Shown in pieces: positions 1-6,721 of a stretch of DNA of 64,000 nt. Under the pieces are notes generated by a model. It was not told the DNA's origin. It ran no database searches and was given only the letters and a program-made list of their open reading frames with translations. Source of the DNA: Claveliimonas ammoniilytica (GTDB lineage: Bacteria; Bacillota; Clostridia; Lachnospirales; Lachnospiraceae); contig NZ_JAOQJV010000011.1 in assembly GCF_025567415.1 (NCBI RefSeq), forward strand, positions 1 through 64,000, given 5' to 3'. A program made the translations under genes and the position numbers. Within the stretch, counting starts at the first letter, position 1, and the number at the start of each line of letters is the position of its first letter.

Positions 1-43
1 CATTTAGTTTTTCTTCTATGCTGTACTTAACTTTTCTACTCAA
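1..43 (-). CDS. Transposase OrfA-like N-terminus (partial, runs off window)
   Basis: A TTG start at 43 (minus strand) follows a strong ribosome site AAAGGGGG at 51-58. The visible peptide is MSRKVKYSIEEKLN, lysine-rich and like the start of the HTH of IS3-type OrfA transposases. Only 14 residues lie in the window, so the call rests on this opening plus the adjoining IS-like terminus. A small DNA-binding protein unrelated to transposition is the alternative. Confidence 0.4.
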   Translation of the reverse strand, partial: MSRKVKYSIEEKLN

Positions 44-110
44 AAAAATACCCCCTTTCAGGAAACAAGTTTTTATTATTTTACTTGTCTACCTAAAAGG
101 GAGCATATCA
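1..110 (-). mobile_element. Left-edge IS element end (probably IS3 family)
   Basis: Read on the minus strand, position 110 begins TGATATGCTCCC, followed by about 65 bases without a gene, a strong ribosome site and a start codon at 43 opening a basic HTH-like peptide. A TG-starting terminus just upstream of a small HTH-type orfA is typical of IS3-family elements. The element interrupts the regulator at 108-398 and continues off the left edge, so the other end and the target duplication cannot be seen. Family assignment is inference from the end and the first 14 residues. Confidence 0.55.
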
Positions 111-398
111 GATGATGTAGGGAGCTTTGTTCGTGTCTACTGAACTGATAAATCCATCGTTGTACATGAGTTGGACTCGTTCGTCATCATAGGTGCGATG
201 CTCGAGAAGGTAATCTCTGTTTTCATTACCGACTGGATGCAGCGGAGCAATTCCATATACATTATACATAATGTCTACAATTAATATCGGGACACCGGTG
301 ATCTCATAACACACGTCCATTAATTCCTGCAGATCCTCATTAGGAAGAATTTTATAAATTGCTTCATATAAGTCTTCAAATTTAAAGTCTTTGTTCAT
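108..398 (-). pseudogene. PucR-type transcriptional regulator, truncated by IS insertion
   Basis: The 96 residues match the N-terminal sensory part of PucR/CdaR-like regulators of Clostridia (the ELMDVCYEITGVPILIVD segment, a GAF-like start). Such proteins are normally several hundred residues with a C-terminal HTH, which is missing here. The start at 398 has a good GGAGG site. The reading frame ends at a TGA (108-110) that is itself the first three bases of the IS terminus, so the stop codon is supplied by the insertion. The gene is divergent from the redox operon that begins near 613, the usual place for its regulator. Without the HTH it should not bind DNA, so the operon may be deregulated or silent. 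Confidence 0.7.
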
Positions 399-493
399 TG
401 CGACATCCTCCGTAAAATATGGAAATTAATTAACATTCTAAAATGTATTTTAAGTGTTATCTGTGGCTTGTCAAGTAGAAAATGGCAGCATAA

Positions 494-509
494 TTGTGCA
501 TTTGCACAA
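494..509. promoter_or_regulatory. Palindrome in the divergent control region
   Basis: TTGTGCA (494-500) and TGCACAA (503-509) form a perfect 7-bp inverted repeat in the 214-bp region between the truncated regulator and the first SDR. A weaker one, TTCGTT/AACGAA, lies at 557-576. Either could be the operator of the lost regulator. No convincing sigma-A promoter was found here. Confidence 0.35.
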
Positions 510-612
510 AAAAATGATGATTTTTTCAAAAAAACGTATGATGAAAACAAAAACTATTCGTTATAAGATTAACGAAGAAACAAAGAACGGAGTACGAAAG
601 GAGAAAATGATT

Positions 613-1358
613 ATGTTTGATTTAACTGGTAATGTAGCTGTTGTAACTGGAGCTTCTGCAGGACTCGGACGTCAGTTTGCACTGGCACTTGCAAGACAGG
701 GAGCGGATGTGGCTATCCTGGCCAGAAGAAAAGAAAAGCTGGAAGGTGTTGCAGAAGAGATTCGTGCATTGGGAGTAAAATGTCTTCCGGTACAGTGTGA
801 TGTAACACAGATCGATCAGATTCAGAGCGCTGTTGATGAGGTCGTAAAAGGATTGGGTACAGTTGATATTCTGGTGAACAATGCAGGTGGTGGAAGCTGT
901 ATTCCATTAGAGGATCTTCCGGATGAGGAATGGAGAAAGGTACTTTCGCTCGATCTGGATGGTGCATTCTACTGCATGAAGTATTTCGGAAGAGTCATGT
1001 TAGAAAAAGGATATGGCCGTGTGATTAATATTTCTTCTATTCTCGGTAAGGGTGGACTGAAAGAACTTCCGGTTATCGCATATGCTTCTGCAAAAGGTGG
1101 AGTGATCAATATGACTCGTCAGGCGGCCATTGAATGGGCTACGAAGGGAGTTACAGTCAACGCACTTTGTCCTGGATTCTTTGCATCAGAGGCGAATGGT
1201 CCGGAAGCGATGGAGGCAATGAATGACTTTATCGAGACAAGATCTGCAATGTGAAGACCGGGAAACCCTGGAGAACTTGATTATATCTGGCTGCAAAAGA
1301 GTCTTCATATGTAACAGCAGCAATTCTTACCTGTGACGGTGGATGGACAGCAGTATAA
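613..1358 (+). pseudogene. SDR-family oxidoreductase, broken by a stop and a frameshift
   Basis: From ATG 613 (site AGGAG at 599-603) the frame encodes a classical short-chain dehydrogenase: glycine motif TGASAGLG, NNAG, catalytic ISS and YASAK. It stops at TGA 1252-1254 after 213 residues. The same frame continues with RPGNPGELD, exactly the expected next SDR segment; then the frame changes and 1280-1358 reads YLAAKESSYVTAAILTCDGG followed by WTAV and a stop, the normal C-terminus. The gene thus carries one nonsense codon plus a small deletion (net loss of one base modulo 3, about 7 bases by family spacing). The intact protein would be near 250 residues. Loss of the C-terminus removes part of the substrate pocket and dimer interface, so the product is probably inactive. 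An upstream in-frame ATG at 454 has no ribosome site. Confidence 0.8.
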
Positions 1359-1396
1359 ATAATAAAACAAGTATACAATACAAGGAGTAATGAGCA

Positions 1397-3337
1397 ATGA
1401 GTTATGATTATTTAAAGTTATGGGAACCTATGAAAATTAATAAAATGCGCTTGAGAAACCGCATTATGCTTTCTGCAATGGGAACATTTACACCAATGCA
1501 GGATGGAACAGACAGTGAAGAAGGTATCCGTTATTACGAAGAACGTGCAAAAGGCGGAGCCGGACTGATTATGACAGGTGCAATGTTCCTGTCAGAAAAA
1601 ACCGCACAGGGTGGCCCGACACTGAATCTTTACAGTACACGTGCAATTCCGAAAGCAACAGTAATGGTAGAAAGAGTACATAGATGGGGAGCAAAGATAT
1701 GTTTGCAGTTATCATGCGGTACCGGACGTAATGGTATGCCGGATATCGGAGAGCGTGTTCCGATTTCCTCATCACCGAATCCTGCATTCTATAATCCGGA
1801 AATGATTTGTCGTCCACTAGAAGTATCTGAGATTAAAGATATTATGAAGGAATTTGCAACAGCAGCAAGCTTTGCATTAAATGCCGGCTTCGATGCAGTT
1901 GAGATTCACGGACATGCAGGATATTTGATTGATCAGTTTATCTCACCGGAATGGAATACAAGAACAGATGAATATGGCGGAAGCTGGGAGAACCGAACCA
2001 GATTTGCAACTGAAATCGTAGAATCTATCCGTAATGTTGTGGGACCGAATTTCCCAATCATATTCAGAATTTCTCTGGATCATATGTTTAAGGGTGGAAG
2101 AACACTGGAAGATTCCATGCCAATTATCGAGCTGTTAGAAAAAGCAGGTGTGGATGCATTTGACATTGACAGTGGATGCTATGAAACGATGGATTACATT
2201 TTCCCGACATGTTATACGGGAGAAGCCTGTATGGCGTATGTCTGTGAAGAGGCCAGAAAACATGTCAGTGTTCCGATCATCAATGCTGGTAATCATTCTA
2301 TGGAAACAGCGGTTGATTTGTTGGAATCAGGCAATGCAGACATCATCAGTTTCGGTCGTCAGTTGATTGCAGATCCACAGTTCCCGAATAAGCTGAAGGC
2401 AGGACATCGTGAAGATGTACGACCATGCATTATCTGTAATGAAGAGTGTATTGGACGTATTTTTGGAAGACTGACACAGCTTTCATGTACGGTTAATCCT
2501 AATACAGGATTCGAGACGCATATGGAAGTGACAAAGCTTGCGGAAGAGAAGAAAGTTGTTGTGATCGGAGCAGGACCTGGAGGATTGGAGGCAGCAAGAA
2601 CAGCAGCTATCCGTGGATGTAAAGTGACAATATATGAGGCAACCGATATTATTGGCGGAACGTTTGGACGCATTGCAAGTCCTTCATTTAAGAAGAGAAT
2701 CCGCGAGTTGATTAAATGGTATGGAGTTCAGTTGGATAAACTGGGTGTTGAAATAAAACTGAATACAAAAGTTGGTCTGGATGACCCATGTCTTGTAAAT
2801 GCAGATGAGATTTTTGTGGCAACAGGATCTGTTCCTTTTGTACCGAATATTGAAGGCAAAGATAATAAGAAAGTAATCGACGTAACAGCGGCACATGTCA
2901 ATGGAGTAGAAGGACAGAACGTTGTAATCTGCGGAGGTGGACTGTCCGGATGTGATACAGCGTTAGAACTTGCGATGCAGGATAAAGATGTAACGATCGT
3001 TGAAATGCTGGATGCTTGTGCGAGAGATGTTATGCCGATTAACAAGATTAGTCTGGATCGTATGTTGGCAGAATATAAAGTGAATATTCTTACCAGTACA
3101 AAGGTTGTTGGAATTACAGATGAAGGTGTTAAAGTCGAAAAAGCAGATGGAACCACAGAAGTTATTCCGGCAGATAATGTAATCACTGCATTTGGACAGA
3201 GACCGAATCATACACTGGCAGATGCGATTGCAGATAAGTATCCACTGAAAACAACGTTGATTGGTGATTGTCAGAAAACATCCAAAGCAGGTAATGCAAT
3301 CAGAGAAGGTTACTATGCGGCGATGGCACTCCAGTAA
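1397..3337 (+). CDS. NADH:flavin oxidoreductase, BaiCD/BaiH-like enoate or enone reductase
   Basis: 646-residue old-yellow-enzyme fusion. Residues 1-340 are an FMN TIM barrel with EIHGHAGYLIDQF and RTDEYGGSWENR; Cys344, 347, 351 and 364 (CX2CX3CX12C) bind a 4Fe-4S cluster; from about residue 388 there is an FAD/NAD(P) Rossmann part (VVVIGAGPGGLEAA) with a second dinucleotide motif (VVICGGGLSGCD). This is the architecture of 2,4-dienoyl-CoA reductase and the bile-acid enzymes BaiCD and BaiH, which reduce or oxidise C=C bonds conjugated to a carbonyl. The start has AAGGAG at 1382-1387. It sits between SDRs and an MFS carrier, so the substrate is probably an imported cyclic enone such as a steroid, bile acid or plant phenolic; the sequence does not say which. 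Confidence 0.85.
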   Translation: MSYDYLKLWEPMKINKMRLRNRIMLSAMGTFTPMQDGTDSEEGIRYYEERAKGGAGLIMTGAMFLSEKTAQGGPTLNLYSTRAIPKATVMVERVHRWGAKICLQLSCGTGRNGMPDIGERVPISSSPNPAFYNPEMICRPLEVSEIKDIMKEFATAASFALNAGFDAVEIHGHAGYLIDQFISPEWNTRTDEYGGSWENRTRFATEIVESIRNVVGPNFPIIFRISLDHMFKGGRTLEDSMPIIELLEKAGVDAFDIDSGCYETMDYIFPTCYTGEACMAYVCEEARKHVSVPIINAGNHSMETAVDLLESGNADIISFGRQLIADPQFPNKLKAGHREDVRPCIICNEECIGRIFGRLTQLSCTVNPNTGFETHMEVTKLAEEKKVVVIGAGPGGLEAARTAAIRGCKVTIYEATDIIGGTFGRIASPSFKKRIRELIKWYGVQLDKLGVEIKLNTKVGLDDPCLVNADEIFVATGSVPFVPNIEGKDNKKVIDVTAAHVNGVEGQNVVICGGGLSGCDTALELAMQDKDVTIVEMLDACARDVMPINKISLDRMLAEYKVNILTSTKVVGITDEGVKVEKADGTTEVIPADNVITAFGQRPNHTLADAIADKYPLKTTLIGDCQKTSKAGNAIREGYYAAMALQ

Positions 3338-3368
3338 ATAATTTTGATATACAGGAGGCATGAGAGCA

Positions 3369-4631
3369 ATGGGAAATGAGAAAAAGTTTTTTGGATATAA
3401 AGCAGCTATAGGAGCGTTTCTTATTATATTTGCTAACCTTGGTGCGTGTACGACACTCGGTACATTTTTGGCAAGTTTATCTGCCTACAGCGAACATTCA
3501 TTGGGCGCTGTAGGGCAGATTGGAACCGTAAATACAATCTGCAATATTATACTTAGTGTGGTTGCGATTAAAGCACTTGGAAAGCTCGGACCTAAGAAGA
3601 CAATGCTGATTTCTATTCTGGCATGTGCATTACATATGCAGTTTTATACATTTGCAACACCGGGAGCAAATGCGCAGAGCCTGATATTCATGTATATTGC
3701 GGGTGGGCTGGCATCATTTGCTATTACATTTGGAACCCATGCAGTATGTTCAGCACTGATTGCAGACTGGTTTGTAGAGAAACGTGCAAAGATAACAGGA
3801 TATGTATTATCCGGTGCCGGAATCGGCGCAGCAGCCTGGGTATTTCTGGCAGGACAGTTGTTCAAGATTACAGATTACAAGAATTGCTACCGTATTATGT
3901 CAGTGCTGGTACTGGTACTTGGATTGTTTGCAGTTTTCTTCCTGATCAAAACACCGGAAGATCTGGGACAGAAGCCATTGGGATGGGCAACAGATGCAGG
4001 TTCAGCAGGGAACACGGCGGATGTGCCGGGTGTGTCTTATAAAGATGCATTGAAATCAAGTACATTTAAGTTCCTGGTATTGGGTCTTCTTTTCACATCC
4101 TTTGGAGGAACCGTATTCCTTTCTTATGCACCTAGCTGGTGGCAGATGAATGGAATGTCTGCAACCGGAGCAGCCAATTGGAATGCAATATATCTGCTTC
4201 TTGCAGGGGGACTGCTTCTTGTAGCAGGAACAATTTCTGAAAAGCTGGGAACAAAAGGATTTGTGTTCTATGTCTGTGTGGCATATGTATTGACCTTTAT
4301 CTGTATGGTAGTATGGCCGGCGACAGGCGGAGCTGTATATATGATGGTGCTTACGGTAATCTTCGGTGCGGCAGCATATCCGGTAAATGCCAGTATCCCG
4401 TCATTTGTAGGAACAGCAGCTTTTGGACCAAGAGAGTTTGGTCAGATATCCGCAACTCTGATGATCGCAGTATATATCGGACAGGCAACCGCTTCACCGA
4501 TTATGGCAGCTATTTTACAGACAGCTGGAGGTATGGGACTTGGATGGAAAATCTGTGCAATAGCAGTGGCGGTTGGCATGGTGTTCCTCCTGGCAGCACT
4601 TAAAGTATCTCCAATGAAAGATAAGAAATAA
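3369..4631 (+). CDS. MFS transporter (oxalate/formate-antiporter-like)
   Basis: 420 residues with about 12 hydrophobic segments, beginning GYKAAIGAFLIIFANLGA and including the MFS-like LGKLGPKKTMLIS loop between early helices. The related BaiG carrier imports bile acids by proton symport, and the gene follows the flavoenzyme by about 30 bp, so substrate import is the natural reading; export of reduced product is the alternative. The start at 3369 is preferred over ATG 3360, which is only one base from the AGGAGG site (3353-3358). No truncation seen. Confidence 0.8.
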   Translation: MGNEKKFFGYKAAIGAFLIIFANLGACTTLGTFLASLSAYSEHSLGAVGQIGTVNTICNIILSVVAIKALGKLGPKKTMLISILACALHMQFYTFATPGANAQSLIFMYIAGGLASFAITFGTHAVCSALIADWFVEKRAKITGYVLSGAGIGAAAWVFLAGQLFKITDYKNCYRIMSVLVLVLGLFAVFFLIKTPEDLGQKPLGWATDAGSAGNTADVPGVSYKDALKSSTFKFLVLGLLFTSFGGTVFLSYAPSWWQMNGMSATGAANWNAIYLLLAGGLLLVAGTISEKLGTKGFVFYVCVAYVLTFICMVVWPATGGAVYMMVLTVIFGAAAYPVNASIPSFVGTAAFGPREFGQISATLMIAVYIGQATASPIMAAILQTAGGMGLGWKICAIAVAVGMVFLLAALKVSPMKDKK

Positions 4632-4664
4632 AAAATATAAATCGTAGAAAGGACGGTATGCGTT

Positions 4665-5450
4665 ATGGATTATGGCTTGAAAGGAAAGGTTGTATTAGTA
4701 AATGGATCTACAGGAGGAATCGGACAGGCTATCTGTCGTGCATTTGCAAGAGAGGGAGCGAAGCTTGCGATTGCATCTACAAGTCAGGCAAAGCTGGACG
4801 CATTTGTGCCGACACTCGATATCGCACCGGAGGATTTGAAAACATTTGTGGCAGATGCTACGAAGGCAGAGGAAGTAAAGGCATGGGTAGATGGAGCATA
4901 TAATCATTTCGGGCATATCGATGTAGTTATTCCAAACGCCGGATATGAGGGATCTTATCAGGAAATTCAGGATTGTACGGTTGAGAATTACATGAAAGTT
5001 TACAGTATTAATGTATTTGGCCCAATGCTTCTGATGAAGTATGCTGCACCGTATCTTCTCAAACAGGAAAGCGGAGCAATCGTAACCATCGCATCGAATG
5101 GAAGCTATACAACAGCAGCAGGTATGAGTGCGTACTGTTCTTCTAAACATGCAGTGGCAGGAATTGCCAAATCTGTAGCATTGGAACTTGGACCACATGG
5201 TATTCATTGTAACTATATCTGCCCAGGTGGTGTGGAGACACCGATGATCCACAGAATTGAAGAGAATACATTTGGCGATACTAAGACACATGAAGAATGT
5301 GAAGAGATTTTCGGAGCAGCTTATCTGGATAAGAGATACTGCAAACCAGAAGAAGTTGCTGACCTGGCTCTGTTCCTTGCATCAGATGTATCTTCACACA
5401 TCATGGGATCAGGTATCCGTCTTGATGGTGGAATGGATGCACTTTGCTAG
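4665..5450 (+). CDS. SDR-family NAD(P)-dependent oxidoreductase
   Basis: 261-residue classical short-chain dehydrogenase. Glycine motif NGSTGGIGQ (residues 13-21, with Asn in place of the usual Thr), PNAGYEG in place of NNAG, catalytic Tyr157 and Lys161 in AYCSSK, and a C-terminal SGIRLDGGMDA. It lies 33 bp after the MFS gene with an AAAGGA site. Members of this family oxidise or reduce ring hydroxyl/keto groups. In a bai-like setting it would be a hydroxysteroid dehydrogenase-type enzyme, but position and stereochemistry cannot be read from the sequence. Confidence 0.85.
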   Translation: MDYGLKGKVVLVNGSTGGIGQAICRAFAREGAKLAIASTSQAKLDAFVPTLDIAPEDLKTFVADATKAEEVKAWVDGAYNHFGHIDVVIPNAGYEGSYQEIQDCTVENYMKVYSINVFGPMLLMKYAAPYLLKQESGAIVTIASNGSYTTAAGMSAYCSSKHAVAGIAKSVALELGPHGIHCNYICPGGVETPMIHRIEENTFGDTKTHEECEEIFGAAYLDKRYCKPEEVADLALFLASDVSSHIMGSGIRLDGGMDALC

Positions 5451-5457
5451 GGGGTAA

Positions 5458-6237
5458 ATGAAAATGGAAAAGACAGTTAATTTTGATCTGACAGGAAAAG
5501 TTGCAATCGTTACAGGTGGCTCTCGTGGACTTGGTGTTGAACTTGCAACATCTATGGCTGAGTATGGCGCAGATATTGCGTTGATGGCTGGTAATGTTGA
5601 AAAAATGAAAAAAGTTGCAGCTGATATTACAGAAAAAACCGGACGTAAAGTTATCTGGGTAAAGGTAAATATCGGTGATGAGGAAAGTGTTAAGGCAGCA
5701 GTTCAGGCGGTTATGGATGAGTATGGCAAGATTGATATTCTGGTAAATAACGCAGGAATTATTCGTTATGGCCGTCCGGAAGAAATGACATACAAAGACT
5801 GGACAGACGTACTGAATATCGATGTTACCGGAACCTGGCTCATGAGTAAAGAAGTGGTAAATGTATACATGGGTGAGCACGGAGGAAAAATTGTAAATAT
5901 TAATTCAGTAAACAGCTTCAGTGCATCTCCGGTTGCACCTGTATACCATGTAGCAAAAGCGGCAGAGGCAGCATTAACACAATCCTGTGCAGCGGCATGG
6001 GCAGGTCAGGGAATCTATGTAAATGGTATCGCACCAGGCAATATGCAGAATGGCGAGATGGCACCGGATACACCGGCAGATATACTGGAAAATATCAGAA
6101 GAAAAGTACCTCAGAGAAGACTTGGAGGTTATGGTGATCTGTCAGGAGCACTGCTTTATCTGGTATCAGATGCCAATACCTATACACAGGGTGTTACGAT
6201 TACCTGTGATGGTGGTCTGATTCTGGAAGCATTCTAG
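5458..6237 (+). CDS. SDR-family oxidoreductase (gluconate 5-dehydrogenase-like)
   Basis: 259 residues: TGGSRGLG cofactor motif, NNAG, catalytic Tyr163 and Lys167 in YHVAK, C-terminal TQGVTITCDGGL. It starts 7 bp after the previous SDR stop. ATG 5464 is better spaced from the purine-rich site AGGGGG (5449-5454), so the protein may start MEKTVNFDL. It resembles the broken SDR at 613-1358 more than its neighbour does (NFDLTGKVAIVTG versus MFDLTGNVAVVTG), so it could cover for the lost activity. Last gene of the operon; a terminator follows. Confidence 0.85.
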   Translation: MKMEKTVNFDLTGKVAIVTGGSRGLGVELATSMAEYGADIALMAGNVEKMKKVAADITEKTGRKVIWVKVNIGDEESVKAAVQAVMDEYGKIDILVNNAGIIRYGRPEEMTYKDWTDVLNIDVTGTWLMSKEVVNVYMGEHGGKIVNINSVNSFSASPVAPVYHVAKAAEAALTQSCAAAWAGQGIYVNGIAPGNMQNGEMAPDTPADILENIRRKVPQRRLGGYGDLSGALLYLVSDANTYTQGVTITCDGGLILEAF

Positions 6238-6263
6238 AAGTTGCTTGTATAACAACAAAAATG

Positions 6264-6296
6264 AAAGCATCGGGATAAAAAGTCTCGGTGCTTTTT
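6264..6296 (+). terminator. Rho-independent terminator of the redox operon
   Basis: Arms 6264-6275 and 6283-6294 pair over 12 positions (two G-T wobbles), with a 7-base loop and a T-run at 6291-6295. It closes the operon that ends with the SDR at 6237. Confidence 0.85.
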
Positions 6297-6320
6297 GAAT
6301 GAGAGAATCAAAAACAATAC

Positions 6321-6348
6321 TTGACATTTAAAAAAATACATATATAAT
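6321..6348 (+). promoter_or_regulatory. Sigma-A promoter for the antisense RNA
   Basis: TTGACA (6321-6326), a 16-bp spacer and TATAAT (6343-6348). Both hexamers are consensus, with no open reading frame downstream; the transcript runs into the terminator at 6415-6458 and so defines a short RNA of about 105 nt. Confidence 0.75.
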
Positions 6349-6354
6349 GAAATT

Positions 6355-6460
6355 AACAAGACAGCCGATACGATAGATCAAGCCTATCCGTTTCCGGCGG
6401 TTTTCAGAAGCTAGAATAGCACCTTACTTTGTCAGAGCGGAGGTGCTATTTCTTTTTCGT
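6355..6460 (+). ncRNA. Candidate antitoxin antisense RNA (RatA-like role)
   Basis: A short noncoding transcript is predicted from the consensus promoter at 6321-6348 to the hairpin at 6415-6450. Its 3' end overlaps the last codons and the terminator of the toxin gene on the other strand, the same 3'-overlap layout as txpA/RatA in Bacillus. Its 5' part contains ACAGCCGATA and CCGTTTCCG, which also occur in the toxin leader. The ends are inferred from the promoter and terminator only. Confidence 0.6.
6415..6458. terminator. Bidirectional terminator shared by toxin mRNA and antisense RNA
   Basis: AATAGCACCT (6415-6424) and AGGTGCTATT (6441-6450) pair perfectly over 10 bp. On the plus strand a T-rich tract follows at 6449-6457. 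On the minus strand the hairpin includes the toxin stop codon (6446-6448). Confidence 0.7.
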
Positions 6461-6529
6461 ATAACTTAGAACAGATATAATCAAGTTGGCGGTCGCCAGT
6501 ATAATCATAAATTCTTCATATGTACTCAT
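6446..6529 (-). CDS. TxpA/BsrG-like type I toxin peptide (holin-like toxin family)
   Basis: 27-residue hydrophobic peptide MSTYEEFMIILATANLIISV followed by LSYTKKK. The MSTYExxM opening and basic tail are hallmarks of the TxpA/BsrG holin-like toxin family, whose members sit in the membrane and disturb it when antisense control fails. The ribosome site GGGGAG lies about 9 bases upstream on the minus strand. The leader of roughly 70 nt contains a TATAAT-like -10 near 6598-6603 (minus strand). The antisense RNA from 6321 is the likely antitoxin. The peptide is far too short for routine gene callers. Confidence 0.7.
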   Translation of the reverse strand: MSTYEEFMIILATANLIISVLSYTKKK

Positions 6530-6721
6530 AAGAATCACTCCCCTTTCCTTAAAGCTCGGAAACGGCAGCATGCACCCTATCGGCTGTGACATAATATTAT
6601 ATTCTGAAACTGAAAATGTAAATTTATAAAAATAAAAAAGAAACCATATATTTAAATAAATTATTATGTTGAAAATAATGCATGATTGTGATACTATCAG
6701 AAAAAGAGCAGGAGGTGCATC

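Larger units (their letters stand above)
6361..6588. repeat. Inverted words framing the toxin-antitoxin locus
   Basis: ACAGCCGATA (6361-6370) recurs inverted as TATCGGCTGT (6579-6588), and CCGTTTCCG (about 6388-6396) recurs inverted as CGGAAACGG (about 6557-6565), in the same order from each end. Both convergent RNAs therefore begin with the same two words. They may mark duplicated leaders, a shared protein or ribosome-mimic site, or the ends of a small mobile cassette. Confidence 0.55.

Noticed and set aside
454..612. N-terminal extension of the first SDR from ATG 454
   Set aside because: The extra 53 residues are basic, unlike any SDR, lack a ribosome site, and run through the palindromic control region.
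1252..1254. TGA in the first SDR read as selenocysteine
   Set aside because: No selenocysteine insertion-like hairpin follows, SDRs need no such residue here, and a separate frameshift is present about 30 bases on.
5401..5880. 159-residue minus-strand frame inside the SDR genes, and others like it (62461-63099, 51451-52191, 4695-5291)
   Set aside because: They lie wholly opposite well-supported enzymes, have no ribosome site, and are rich in Cys, His, Ser and Phe as expected for reverse-frame reading.
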